A DNA stretch of 64,000 nucleotides, from assembly GCA_038231395.1 (NCBI GenBank), contig JBBRLL010000005.1, positions 1 through 64,000 of the forward strand, in the 5' to 3' direction. This document shows positions 51,767 through 60,153 of the stretch, piece by piece; position 1 is the stretch's first letter; each line of letters starts with the position of its first letter. The position numbers were made by a program, and so were the translations under genes. Under the pieces are notes generated by a model. It saw only the letters and a list, made by a program, of their open reading frames with translations. It ran no database searches and was not told the DNA's origin. The DNA comes from Stagnihabitans sp038231395 (lineage in GTDB: Bacteria > Pseudomonadota > Alphaproteobacteria > Rhodobacterales > Rhodobacteraceae).

Positions 51767-53179
51767 ATGGACATCTGGCAGTATTCTGCGTCCGACCTGT
51801 CGCGGAGGATCGCCGCCCGCACACTCGCACCGTCAGAAGTGATGGCGGCTTATCTTGCGCGGATCGCCACCGTGAACCCGCACGTCAATGCGATAGTCTC
51901 GCCGCGCGACGACGACGCCCTGATGGCAGAGGCCAAGGCTGCCGATGACGCCCCCTCGCAAGGATGGCTGCACGGAATACCCATGGCGGTCAAAGACCTG
52001 TGTGCGACCAAGGGGTTGCGCACAACCTGGGGCTCCCCCCTCTTCAAGGATTTTGTGCCGGACAAGGATGACTTGCTGGCCGCGCGGATGCGGGCGGCGG
52101 GGGCGATTTTCATCGGCAAGACCAACGCGCCGGAATGGGGCCATGGCAGCCACACCTTCAACCCGGTCTTTGGTGCCACACTGAACCCCTATGACCGGAC
52201 CCGCTCTGCCGGGGGCTCATCTGGAGGCGCAGCGGCTGCACTTGCCGCCCGGTTGGTGCCGGTGGCCGATGGGTCCGACATGATGGGATCGTTGCGCAAC
52301 CCGGCCGCGTTCTGCAATGTCTACGGCTTTCGTCCGACCTGGGGTCTGGTGCCCACCGATGCCGAGGGCGACACGTATCTCGCCACCCTGTCCACCTCAG
52401 GCCCGATGGGCCGCACCATCGAAGACGTGGCCCGCCTGTTGCAGGTGCAGGCCGGGCCCAACCCCGAGGTGCCGTTTAACCGGGTGGCTGGCGACTATGT
52501 GACCGGGCTTGATCGCGGCAGCCTGAAAGGCAAGCGCATCGCATGGGCCGCCGACTGGGGCGGTGCCTATGCAACCGATCCCGGAATTTTGGACCTGTGC
52601 CAGACCGCCTTGCACCAGATGGAAGCGATGGGGGCCGTGGTGGAGCCTATCCCGCCGCCCTACCCCGCTGAACATCTGTGGCAGGCCTGGACCACCCTGC
52701 GCGCCATGCTCAACGCCAACGGGTTTCGCGCCCTTTACAACGACCCGGCCAAACGGGCGCAGTTAAAGCCGGAAACCCTGTGGGAGATTGAGCAGGGCCT
52801 GACCATTACCGCCCAAGCGGTCTATGAGGCGAGTGTCATCCGCTCCAACTGGTACGCCCAAGCGGCGCGGTTGTTTCAGACCTATGACGCCGTGGCGCTG
52901 CCTACAGCGCAAGTCTGGCCCTTTGCGGTTGAAGCACGCTGGCCTGCCGAAATCGCTGGCCGCAAGATGGACACCTATCACCGCTGGATGGAGGTTGTGA
53001 TCCCGGTCAGCCTGATCGGCCTGCCCTGCCTGTCGGTCCCGGTGGGCTTTGGCACGAACGGCTTGCCGATGGGAATGCAACTGGCGGGCAAAGTCGGATC
53101 GGATGCGGCGGTTCTGGCGATGGGGCAGGCCTGGCATCTGGCCACGGATTGGCCAGCCAGACGACCGCCGCCTTTGTAA
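51767..53179 (+). CDS. Amidase-signature hydrolase, downstream of ABC transporter
   Basis: A 470-residue amidase. Lys76 (GIPMAVKDLC), cis-Ser152 in SAGGSSGGAAAALAAR, and Ser175 in GSDMMGSLRNPAAFCNVYGFRPTWGLVP form the catalytic triad. The GSDMMGSLRNPA form differs from the GSDGGGSVRIPA form in the upstream amidase, so the two are from different subfamilies and not a recent duplication. It follows the hairpin after the binding-protein gene. It has no signal peptide, so it acts on the imported compound in the cytoplasm. Confidence 0.88.
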   Translation: MDIWQYSASDLSRRIAARTLAPSEVMAAYLARIATVNPHVNAIVSPRDDDALMAEAKAADDAPSQGWLHGIPMAVKDLCATKGLRTTWGSPLFKDFVPDKDDLLAARMRAAGAIFIGKTNAPEWGHGSHTFNPVFGATLNPYDRTRSAGGSSGGAAAALAARLVPVADGSDMMGSLRNPAAFCNVYGFRPTWGLVPTDAEGDTYLATLSTSGPMGRTIEDVARLLQVQAGPNPEVPFNRVAGDYVTGLDRGSLKGKRIAWAADWGGAYATDPGILDLCQTALHQMEAMGAVVEPIPPPYPAEHLWQAWTTLRAMLNANGFRALYNDPAKRAQLKPETLWEIEQGLTITAQAVYEASVIRSNWYAQAARLFQTYDAVALPTAQVWPFAVEARWPAEIAGRKMDTYHRWMEVVIPVSLIGLPCLSVPVGFGTNGLPMGMQLAGKVGSDAAVLAMGQAWHLATDWPARRPPPL

Positions 53180-53231
53180 GCTTGCCTGTAGTCCAGCCGC
53201 ACCCTAAAGCTTGCCCGGATCAGGAGGCTTG

Positions 53232-54458
53232 ATGCGCGCATTGACCCGGCTTTTGCTGCCCCTTGTCCCGCTGGTCATGCTTGCGGTGGCCTTGTGGCGC
53301 AGGGTTACCGGGGCAGAGCCAGCATTGGCTTTGACCGAACGTCTGGGGCATTTTGCGGCCCCGAATGGCCCGGCGATCTGGCTGCACGGCGCCTCAAACG
53401 GCGAACTCGCCTCGGCGGAATGGGTGGTGCGTGCGCTGATCGCCGCCCGCCCCGGTCTTTGTGTGCTGGTCACCTCAAACACCGCCACCGCGCGGGCGAT
53501 GGTGACGGGGTGGGGCTTGCCAAACGTCACTGCGGCTTTTGCGCCGCTGGATCTGAGCGGTCCCTTGGCGCGCGTCTTGCGGACATGGCACCCCCAAGCC
53601 CTGATCACCGTGGAGGGTGAGATTTACCCGCGCCGGTTTGCCGCCTGCGCCAAGGCAGGCGTGCCCGTGTTCCTGATTGGCGCACGGATGTCGGAGCGTA
53701 GTTTTCAAGGCTGGACCGCGCTGCAACCGGTGATGGCCAAGGCGTTGGCGGTGGTCAGGATGGCCTCCGCCCAAGACAGCGCTTCAGCCCGGCGGCTCCA
53801 GTCGCTTGGCTTGCCCCTTGTGGCGATGCGGCCGGACTGCGACCTGAAATCTGTGGCCATCCGCCAGCTTCCCGCGCCCGAAGTATCGCCACGCAACAGC
53901 CGTGCCGATTGGCTTTTGGCGGCATCGACCCATGAGGGCGAGGAGGCGGCTGTGCTGGACGCCTTCCTGTCCCAAACCACCTTCCGCCACCTGATCCTTG
54001 CGCCGCGCCATCCGCGCCGGGGGGACGAGGTGGCAGGCCTGCTGACCTCTCGCGGGATTGCTTTCTTGCGCCGCACTGCCGGTGCCATGCCCGGAAAGCA
54101 GGCGGTGTTTCTGGCCGATACGATGGGCGAGATGGACCTGTGGTACGCGGCGTCCGGCGCTTGCTTTGTCGGCGGCAGTTTTGCGCCACGCGGCGGCCAC
54201 ACCCCGTGGGAGCCGGTACGCTTTGGCTGCGCGGTTCTGCACGGCCCCTCGGTAGAGAATTTCGCCGGCCCCTACCTTTCGCTGGACAACGCTTCGGGCG
54301 CGGTGCCCGTTGCCAATCCCGCAACCCTCGGTCTGGCGCTTCAAGGTCTGGATGCCACGCGTCAGGACCAACTGGCAACCGCCGCCGCCCAAAGCCTGAG
54401 CACCGCGGACGACGGCGTTCAGATAATTCACGATATTCTGACAGGGGCGGGCCTTTAA
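53232..54458 (+). CDS. Kdo transferase-like glycosyltransferase (WaaA/KdtA family)
   Basis: A 408-residue inner-membrane-anchored glycosyltransferase. An N-terminal hydrophobic helix (LTRLLLPLVPLVMLAVALW) is followed by the Kdo transferase N-terminal domain: LTERLGHFAAPNGPAIWLHGASNGELASAE, with the acceptor-site glutamate in NGE. The C-terminal lobe has HPRRGDEVAGLL, DTMGEMDLWYAASGACFVGGSFAPRGGHTPWEPVRFG, the nucleotide-sugar-binding pattern. AGGAGG lies five bases ahead of the ATG. It probably adds 3-deoxy-manno-octulosonate to lipid A precursors, or is a paralogue acting on another lipid. Confidence 0.85.
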   Translation: MRALTRLLLPLVPLVMLAVALWRRVTGAEPALALTERLGHFAAPNGPAIWLHGASNGELASAEWVVRALIAARPGLCVLVTSNTATARAMVTGWGLPNVTAAFAPLDLSGPLARVLRTWHPQALITVEGEIYPRRFAACAKAGVPVFLIGARMSERSFQGWTALQPVMAKALAVVRMASAQDSASARRLQSLGLPLVAMRPDCDLKSVAIRQLPAPEVSPRNSRADWLLAASTHEGEEAAVLDAFLSQTTFRHLILAPRHPRRGDEVAGLLTSRGIAFLRRTAGAMPGKQAVFLADTMGEMDLWYAASGACFVGGSFAPRGGHTPWEPVRFGCAVLHGPSVENFAGPYLSLDNASGAVPVANPATLGLALQGLDATRQDQLATAAAQSLSTADDGVQIIHDILTGAGL

Positions 54459-54514
54459 TCTCTTGCGTCGCAGCGTCTTTGTGTCACCGTGATCTGGCAG
54501 CGCCCCTGACATTG

Positions 54515-55117
54515 ATGATCAAATCAAGCTCGGACGGGCGAAACTGGTACAGGCGAAATATCGTGTCATTTTCAGATTCAACCCCTGTGTCAGAGGGGAA
54601 CCTAACCCAAGTCCCGGCAGCCATGCCGGAGGATCAGCCGGCTGAAGTGGTGGCGCAGGTCGCGGCCCAGGTTGCTGCCTTGTGTTGGCGGATGCACAAA
54701 GGCCGGGTGCAGGTTTTGCTGGTCACCTCGCGAGAGACGCGGCGTTGGGTTCTGCCCAAGGGTTGGCCAATGGCTGGCCTTTCGTCGCAAGCCGCCGCTG
54801 CGCGCGAGGCGTGGGAGGAGGCCGGGGTCGAGGGCAAGGTCAGCGCCATGGCGATCGGCAGCTATTCTTACGACAAGATATTGGGCGACAAGGTGCCACT
54901 GGGCTGCGCGGTTGCGATTTATCCCTTGCGTGTGCAGACGCTGAAAAGCAGTTTCCCAGAGCGTAAAGAGCGTCGTCGCAAGTGGTTTTCGGCGGACGTG
55001 GCGGCTCATCAGGTCGCTGAACCCGAACTGGCCAATCTGCTGACGCATCTTGCCGACACTCCGGAACACCTTGCCCCCGCAGCCAAAGGCAAACGGGCGA
55101 AATTAACCGCTTCTTGA
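54515..55117 (+). CDS. Nudix hydrolase (DIPP-like, alphaproteobacterial)
   Basis: A 200-residue (or shorter) Nudix protein. The fold begins at about VAALCWRMHKGRVQVLLVTSRETRRWVLPKGWPMAGLSS and the Nudix helix is AAAAREAWEEAGVEG, with the metal glutamates in REAWEEAG. The upstream Nudix-box glutamate is a leucine, a departure also common in the KGWP subgroup related to diphosphoinositol-polyphosphate phosphohydrolases. The exact start is uncertain: ATG 54515, GTG 54563 and ATG 54622 are all in frame and none has a strong ribosome-binding site. Its substrate is unknown. Confidence 0.8.
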   Translation: MIKSSSDGRNWYRRNIVSFSDSTPVSEGNLTQVPAAMPEDQPAEVVAQVAAQVAALCWRMHKGRVQVLLVTSRETRRWVLPKGWPMAGLSSQAAAAREAWEEAGVEGKVSAMAIGSYSYDKILGDKVPLGCAVAIYPLRVQTLKSSFPERKERRRKWFSADVAAHQVAEPELANLLTHLADTPEHLAPAAKGKRAKLTAS

Positions 55118-55239
55118 CAGGAGTGTGAAACAGTCCAAAGGGTTACTTTGAAAACCGGCATCCGGTTTTTGCTGACCAAAACACGCCGCCCCCAAAAGCC
55201 ATGCCATACTGGTGTGACATCAACATCAGTTGACCCAAC

Positions 55240-55692
55240 ATGATCCGCTACACCCTGAAATGTTCGTCCGACCATGGCTTTGACAGCTGGTTTCAATCGG
55301 CCGCGGCCTATGAAAGCCTTGTGCTGTCCGGCCATATCGCCTGCCCGGTCTGTGGTGTGGTGGCGGTGGAAAAGGCCCTGATGTCGCCCAATGTGGCTAT
55401 TGGCGGTGCTGCGCGCGGGGATGTTTCACCAGAACGTGCTTCGCAGGGCGGCACCCTGTCGACCCCGTCATCAGAGATGGAAACCGCCATGGCAGACCTG
55501 CGCCGCAAGGTCGAAGCGAACTCGGAATATGTCGGGATGAATTTCGTGGCCGAAGCGCGCAAGATGCACGACGGCACTGCCCCGGAACGCTCCATCTATG
55601 GCGAGGCGCGACCGCAAGACGCAATCAAACTGTTGCAAGACGGCGTGCCGGTGGCCCCCTTGCCGTTCATGCCGACCCGCAAAACGAACTAG
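55240..55692 (+). CDS. DUF1178 family protein
   Basis: A 150-residue small protein of the DUF1178 family: MIRYTLKCSSDHGFDSWFQSAAAY, with a CPVCG zinc-ribbon-like half-motif at residues 35-39 and the conserved C-terminal VGMNFVAEARKMHDGTAPERSIYGEA. A metal-binding role is likely from the cysteines (Cys8, Cys35, Cys38), but function is unknown. It converges with the 2Fe-2S ferredoxin gene; a perfect hairpin lies between them. Confidence 0.85.
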   Translation: MIRYTLKCSSDHGFDSWFQSAAAYESLVLSGHIACPVCGVVAVEKALMSPNVAIGGAARGDVSPERASQGGTLSTPSSEMETAMADLRRKVEANSEYVGMNFVAEARKMHDGTAPERSIYGEARPQDAIKLLQDGVPVAPLPFMPTRKTN

Positions 55693-55704
55693 GATCGACT
55701 TGAC

Positions 55705-55773
55705 CGGCAGCCGGAGGGGTTTCACACCCTCCGGACCTTCGTTCGGATATGTATCAACAGATGAAAGGCGTCA
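55705..55773. terminator. Conserved 3'-end element, copy C, with perfect hairpin
   Basis: From the ferredoxin stop codon the minus strand reads TGACGCCTTTCATCTGTT, then ACATATCC. A perfect hairpin, CCGGAGGG/CCCTCCGG (55711-55734), lies between the convergent DUF1178 and ferredoxin genes and could serve both. Confidence 0.55.
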
Positions 55774-56094
55774 GATTTGCTTTTGCGGCATCTGCACGCG
55801 CAGCCCTTCGATCGCGGCAGAGACTTTGATCTGGCAGGTCAGGCGTGAACGCACCGGATCAGGTTGCCAGGCGAAATCCAGCATGTCAGCCTCCATCGCG
55901 TCTTTCTTGGGCAACCGGGCAACCCAATCGGGATCCACATAGACATGGCAGGTCGAGCAGGCGCAGGCGCCGCCGCAATCCGCCTCAATCCCCGGGATGC
56001 CATTGTCACGCGCGCCTTCCATCACGGTCAGGCCGTTTGCGACCTCAATCGTGTGCTCTTTGCCGCCGAATTCGACATAAGTGATCTTCGCCAT
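55771..56094 (-). CDS. 2Fe-2S ferredoxin
   Basis: A 107-residue adrenodoxin/putidaredoxin-type [2Fe-2S] ferredoxin. The cluster ligands are in EADCGGACACSTCHVYV (C-x5-C-x2-C) and the last cysteine is in SRLTCQIKV. Length and the MAKITYVEFGGKEHTIEVANGLTVME start match the class. Such ferredoxins serve P450s, Rieske oxygenases or iron-sulfur assembly; no partner is adjacent. The second of two adjacent ATGs is taken because GAGGG then lies about five bases away. Confidence 0.9.
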   Translation of the reverse strand: MAKITYVEFGGKEHTIEVANGLTVMEGARDNGIPGIEADCGGACACSTCHVYVDPDWVARLPKKDAMEADMLDFAWQPDPVRSRLTCQIKVSAAIEGLRVQMPQKQI

Positions 56095-56199
56095 CATACC
56101 CTCGTGCCAGTGTTGACATTACCTAGCGCAAGGGCGCGCGGGGTTCCACCCCCTGTTGTCCGCTTGCCGAACCTTGGCAGATGTTCTATCTTCGTTCTC

Positions 56200-56601
56200 A
56201 TGTCAGACTGGTTAACGCCATCGCCCCGGCCCAACACATGGCCACGCCCGCCTGCCGCCCTGCCCGCGCGCCGCCTGGATGAGCCTTCGTCAGGGGCGCG
56301 GGTTTGCGTGGCCGGGCTGGTTCTGGTGCGCCAGCGCCCCGGCACCGCCAAGGGTGTGATTTTCCTCACGTTGGAGGATGAGACGGGTGTCGCCAACGTC
56401 GTCGTCTGGGCCAATATGTACGAACGGTTCCGCCGCGCCGTCATCTCGGGCCGATTGTTGCGGGTGACGGGCCGCTTGCAGCGCGATGCCGGCGTGGTGC
56501 ATGTCGTGGCCGAGGTGATCGAGGATATGTCCCCCCTGCTGGACCGGCTGCTCTCACCCGATTTCCGGGCCGAGATCGCGCGCGCGGGCGACCAGCCCTG
56601 A
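56200..56601 (+). CDS. Stand-alone OB-fold protein resembling the C-terminus of DnaE2
   Basis: A 133-residue protein. After a short Pro-rich leader, residues 35-125 read like the C-terminal OB-fold of the error-prone polymerase DnaE2: VCVAGLVLVRQRPGTAKGVIFLTLEDETGVANVVVWANMYERFR, then LLRVTGRLQRDAGVVHVVAEVIEDMSPLLDRL. The polymerase body (PHP, palm, fingers, helix-hairpin-helix) is absent; only about 100 bases separate this gene from the divergent ferredoxin. It could be a remnant after loss of a mutasome operon, or an independent nucleic-acid-binding protein. It is in frame with a sensible ATG but no strong ribosome-binding site. Confidence 0.6.
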   Translation: MSDWLTPSPRPNTWPRPPAALPARRLDEPSSGARVCVAGLVLVRQRPGTAKGVIFLTLEDETGVANVVVWANMYERFRRAVISGRLLRVTGRLQRDAGVVHVVAEVIEDMSPLLDRLLSPDFRAEIARAGDQP

Positions 56602-56685
56602 CGGGGGCAGCCGATCTTCGTCAAAGGCTTTTCCTACACCCCCGTTCCCCCTATGATGGTTGCAACAAAGGGCGGGGCAGGCAGG

Positions 56686-57237
56686 ATGAGGCTTCAGATT
56701 TGCGCGGGACTGGCGGCTTGCCTGTGGCTAAGTGCCTGTGGCGACCCTGTTCCGGTGGCTGCCCCCGCGTCTGACGACCTGACCGGCGAAGCGATACCGC
56801 GCGGCGCGGCTGGCCCTCCTGCCCTGCCCGAAGGCGCTTGCTGGGGCCACGATACCATTCCGGCCATGATTGAAACGGTCACCGAAACCAGGCTTGACCA
56901 GCCCGAACTTCGCGACGCATCTGGCAAGGTGACCCGCCCGGCCAGCTACAACAGCACCGCCAGACAGCGGATGATCCATGACCGCGAAGATGTCTTTGTC
57001 CGCACCCCGTGCTACGATCAGTTGACCCCCGACACCATCATCACCCTGCAACGCGCCCTTCTGGTCCGCGGCTATTATCTGGCGACCCTGAACGGAGTGC
57101 TGGACGATGCCACCCTGCTGGCGATCCGGCACTATCAGGCCGATCACGGATTGGACACCGCCGTTTTGTCGCTGAAGGCCGCTCAGACGCTGGGGTTGGT
57201 GGCTGTGGCGCAGGGCGAACCACAAGGGGCGCTATAA
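56686..57237 (+). CDS. Lipoprotein with peptidoglycan-binding-like domain
   Basis: A 183-residue exported protein. The signal MRLQICAGLAACLWLSACG has a lipobox (LSAC) that predicts lipidation at Cys18. A C-terminal domain (about residues 115-165) resembles the peptidoglycan-binding-1 fold: ITLQRALLVRGYYLATLNGVLDDATLLAIRHYQADHGL. The middle has the CWGHDTIPA pattern often seen before such domains in Rhodobacterales. Two further ATGs upstream are possible starts. It likely sits in the outer membrane or on the murein. Confidence 0.75.
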   Translation: MRLQICAGLAACLWLSACGDPVPVAAPASDDLTGEAIPRGAAGPPALPEGACWGHDTIPAMIETVTETRLDQPELRDASGKVTRPASYNSTARQRMIHDREDVFVRTPCYDQLTPDTIITLQRALLVRGYYLATLNGVLDDATLLAIRHYQADHGLDTAVLSLKAAQTLGLVAVAQGEPQGAL

Positions 57238-57260
57238 CCGCCGCTAACGAGGCCGCGCGG

Positions 57261-57473
57261 GTGCTGCGCCAATGGAACGCGCACAGCGATGGCGCGCATG
57301 ACCTTGTCATCTGCGCCGGGTTTCGGCCAATTGCTTACGGATCGCGGCTGACGAACGGGTATGGCACGCGCTTGCCCGCTACCATGCAAACGGTGACGGG
57401 GCGCAGGCTGGTGCAAGAGTGCGTCCAGCGGATGCGGGCCTTCTGCGAACAGTTGCTTGCCGAGATCCAATGA
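57261..57473 (+). CDS. Small ORF of unknown function, 70 residues
   Basis: A GTG start has GAGG eight bases ahead. The predicted product (VLRQWNAHSDGAHDLVICAGFRPI through FCEQLLAEIQ) has no recognised motif. It contains three cysteines, a hydrophobic middle and a helical C-terminus. It starts 23 bases after the lipoprotein gene and ends at a strong terminator, which supports an operon position. The frame is open upstream, overlapping the lipoprotein gene, so a chance ORF is possible. Confidence 0.4.
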   Translation: MLRQWNAHSDGAHDLVICAGFRPIAYGSRLTNGYGTRLPATMQTVTGRRLVQECVQRMRAFCEQLLAEIQ

Positions 57474-57510
57474 AAAAGCGGCGGGAGTGACCCCGCCGCC
57501 TTCATCGTTT
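57473..57510. terminator. Bidirectional rho-independent terminator
   Basis: GCGGCGGG pairs with CCCGCCGC across a six-base loop (57478-57499). A run of A precedes it and a TTTTT follows about nine bases on, so it can end both the lipoprotein transcript and the minus-strand protease transcript. Confidence 0.85.
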
Positions 57511-57556
57511 TTCCCTGCACCACCCTAAAACAGAGCGGGCTTAGAACGGTGCCGCC

Positions 57557-59053
57557 TTATTCCAAGGACAGCGCCACAAAGCGCGGATCGCCCTGGGTGC
57601 GCACCAAAAGCAGGATAGACTTGCGTCCGGCATCCTTGGCCTCTGACACGCGGTCCTCCAGGTCCTTCACGGTCGCCACCTTTTGCTGGCCAGCTTCCGA
57701 GATCACGTCGCCCTCACGCAGACCTTTGGTGTAAGCCTCGGATGCGACATCAACCTTCATGACGACCAAGCCCTTGTCACCGGCCGCCATGCCCAGATCG
57801 GCGGCCATCTGGTCGGTGAACGCCTGCAGAGTCAGACCCATGACAACGCCCGTTGCAGGTTTGTCCGGAGTGGTGGATTTCTGCGCTGCGGGTTGGGTCT
57901 TGGCTTCCGCATCCTCACGACGGCCCAGCTTCACGCTCAGATCCGTTGATTTTCCAGCGCGCAACACCACGACCGCAACCATATCACCGATAGGAGCGTC
58001 CGCAACAATCCGCACCAACTCTTTGGAATCCTTCACCTCTTTGCCGTTGAAGGTCACGATCACATCGCCCGAAACGATACCGGCATCTTTGCCCGGACCA
58101 TCCGGCACGTCCGTGACCAACGCGCCTTTTGCGGCGGGCAGACCCATCGCATCGGCCACATCCGGGCTGACGTCCTGAATCCGCACACCCAGCCAGCCGC
58201 GCCGCGTCTCACCAAACTGCTTGAGCTGATCAACCACCTTGCTGACCACGTTGGACGCCATCGAGAAACCGATCCCGATCGACCCGCCAGAGGGTGACAG
58301 GATCGCGGTGTTCATCCCGATCACTTCGCCGCTCACGTTGAACAGCGGCCCACCCGAGTTGCCTTTGTTGATCGCGGCATCTGTCTGGAAGAAGTTGTCA
58401 TAGGTGCCGTTCAGCTCGCGCCCGATGGCCGAAACGATCCCGGCCGAAACCGAAAAGCCCTGCCCCAAGGGGTTGCCCATGGCCACGACCCAATCGCCGA
58501 CGCGCATCTTGTCGCTGTCGCCAAACGCCACGAAGGGCAGCGGCTCCGTGCTTTCCACCTTCAGCAAGGCCACGTCGGTTTTCAGGTCCCGACCGATCAG
58601 CTTGGCCTTGAAGGTCTTGTGACCAAAGGTTTCGATCTGGATATCGTCAGCCCCGTCGATCACGTGGTTGTTGGTCACGATATAGCCGTCAGCCGAGATG
58701 ATGTAGCCCGAGCCCAAAGCCTCAGACTTCTCCATCGGCGTGTCAGGCTTGGCACCGTTCTGGCCATTTTGCCCGTTGAAGTCCTTGAAGAACTTCTCGA
58801 ACGGCGAGCCGGGCGGCACTTGCAACTGGCTGTCGGCCTGTGCCGCCACGATGGACGAGGTCGTTATGTCCACCACCGCCGGTGAGAATTTTTCCACAAG
58901 GTCAGCAAAACTTGCCGGGACGCCCTGGGCCATGACGGCCCCGGCCATCGGGCTGATGGTAAGTGCCAGACCCATGCCAAGAGCCATCAGCATGCGCTTG
59001 GGCGCGTTGGGGCGGGTGGCAGGCTTTCGTGTGATCAAATCGGTCGCTTGCAC
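57557..59053 (-). CDS. degP: Do-family serine protease (DegP/DegQ type)
   Basis: A 498-residue periplasmic quality-control protease. A signal-like helix (KRMLMALGMGLALTISPMAGAVMA) precedes the trypsin-like domain with His130 (VTNNHVIDG), Asp160 (KTDVALLKV) and Ser233 (NKGNSGGPLFNVSG). Two PDZ domains follow (about 285-380 with RRGWLGVRIQDVSPDVADAMGL, and 410-495). The start is GTG with GAGGAG seven bases ahead. hflC ends 150 bases upstream on the same strand, and hflK before it, so HflKC and this protease may be co-expressed. A bidirectional terminator follows. Confidence 0.93.
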   Translation of the reverse strand: MQATDLITRKPATRPNAPKRMLMALGMGLALTISPMAGAVMAQGVPASFADLVEKFSPAVVDITTSSIVAAQADSQLQVPPGSPFEKFFKDFNGQNGQNGAKPDTPMEKSEALGSGYIISADGYIVTNNHVIDGADDIQIETFGHKTFKAKLIGRDLKTDVALLKVESTEPLPFVAFGDSDKMRVGDWVVAMGNPLGQGFSVSAGIVSAIGRELNGTYDNFFQTDAAINKGNSGGPLFNVSGEVIGMNTAILSPSGGSIGIGFSMASNVVSKVVDQLKQFGETRRGWLGVRIQDVSPDVADAMGLPAAKGALVTDVPDGPGKDAGIVSGDVIVTFNGKEVKDSKELVRIVADAPIGDMVAVVVLRAGKSTDLSVKLGRREDAEAKTQPAAQKSTTPDKPATGVVMGLTLQAFTDQMAADLGMAAGDKGLVVMKVDVASEAYTKGLREGDVISEAGQQKVATVKDLEDRVSEAKDAGRKSILLLVRTQGDPRFVALSLE

Positions 59054-59202
59054 GTTCGAACTCCTCTCGATGTGCCCGGCCCCGCGCAATGCGAGGCCGA
59101 AATAGGTATGTCATATATCATCGTCCGTGCGGCGCGTTTTGCAACGCAAACAACCTGACTTTCTGTCAAAGCCGCGTGAGAAGCACGTAGGGTTTCATCG
59201 CA

Positions 59203-60153
59203 TCATGGTGATTTAGGCGCGCTTCCACCAGCCACAGTGCTACCGGTTCCGGTTGCACCTGACGAGGCGGCTGACCCTGCTGCCCCACTCCCCGAAGGTT
59301 CTGACCCCAGATATTGGAAGAACTCTCCCTTGGGTGCCAACACGAAGGCGGTGTTGCCCGGTTGGAAAGCCGCCGTATAGGCGGAAAGCGACCGGGTGAA
59401 GGCGAAAAACTCCGGGTCTTTGCCGTAGGCCTCGGCGTAGATCGCGGCGCGTTTCGCATCGGCCTGACCGCGCACGATAGAGGCTTGCTTGCTGGCCTCT
59501 GACTTGCTTTCAACCGCCTGGCGGTCGGCCTCGGCCCGGATGGTCTGCGCCGCCTCGTTGCCACGGCCAATCTCGTCCGCCGCATCGCGTTGCCGTTCGG
59601 CCTGCATCCTTGCATAGGTCGCATCAAGGTTTTGCTTGGGCAAATCGGTCCGGGTCAGCCGCACGTCAATGACATCTATGCCCAGGGTCGCAGCCTTCGC
59701 TTTGGCATTGTCACGGATCTTGTTCATCAAGGCCACACGGTCCTCTGACAGCACTGACTGCAAGGGGACAGAGCCCAGAACGTCGCGCACCACCGGGTTC
59801 ACGATTTTCGACAGGTTCGACCCGGCTTCGGCAATCCCGCCCGAGCCTACGGCACGGCGGAACTTCTGCAAATCGACGATCCGCCAGCGCGCGAACGCAT
59901 CCACCACCAGACGCCGCTGATCGGCAAAGGTGATTTCCTGCGGGTCGGTGACCAGCCCCAAAATACGGTCATCATAGCGGAACACGTCCTGAACGAACGG
60001 CACCTTGAAATAAAGGCCCGGCGCGTCCACCACTTGCGTCACTTCGCCAAATTGCAGAACCAGCACCTTTTCGCGGGTGTCCACGATAAAGATCGAGGAC
60101 AGCGCCGTGGCCAGAAGGATCGCCAGAACGGGGAGCGTATAAATCAGCTTCAT
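59203..60153 (-). CDS. hflC: HflC, FtsH-regulating SPFH/band-7 protein
   Basis: A 316-residue inner-membrane protein. An N-terminal signal anchor (LIYTLPVLAILLATALSSIFIV) is followed by the SPFH domain: FQFGEVTQ-type VLVLQFGEVTQVVDAPGLYFKVPFVQDVFRYDDRIL, then ITFADQRRLVVDAFARWRI. A long coiled coil (about 180-250, RMQAERQRDAADEIGRGNEAAQTIRAEADRQAVESKSEA) and YGKDPEFFAFTRSLSAYTAAF near the end are typical. HflC and HflK form a complex that modulates FtsH. Its ATG overlaps the hflK stop as TGATG. Confidence 0.93.
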   Translation of the reverse strand: MKLIYTLPVLAILLATALSSIFIVDTREKVLVLQFGEVTQVVDAPGLYFKVPFVQDVFRYDDRILGLVTDPQEITFADQRRLVVDAFARWRIVDLQKFRRAVGSGGIAEAGSNLSKIVNPVVRDVLGSVPLQSVLSEDRVALMNKIRDNAKAKAATLGIDVIDVRLTRTDLPKQNLDATYARMQAERQRDAADEIGRGNEAAQTIRAEADRQAVESKSEASKQASIVRGQADAKRAAIYAEAYGKDPEFFAFTRSLSAYTAAFQPGNTAFVLAPKGEFFQYLGSEPSGSGAAGSAASSGATGTGSTVAGGSAPKSP

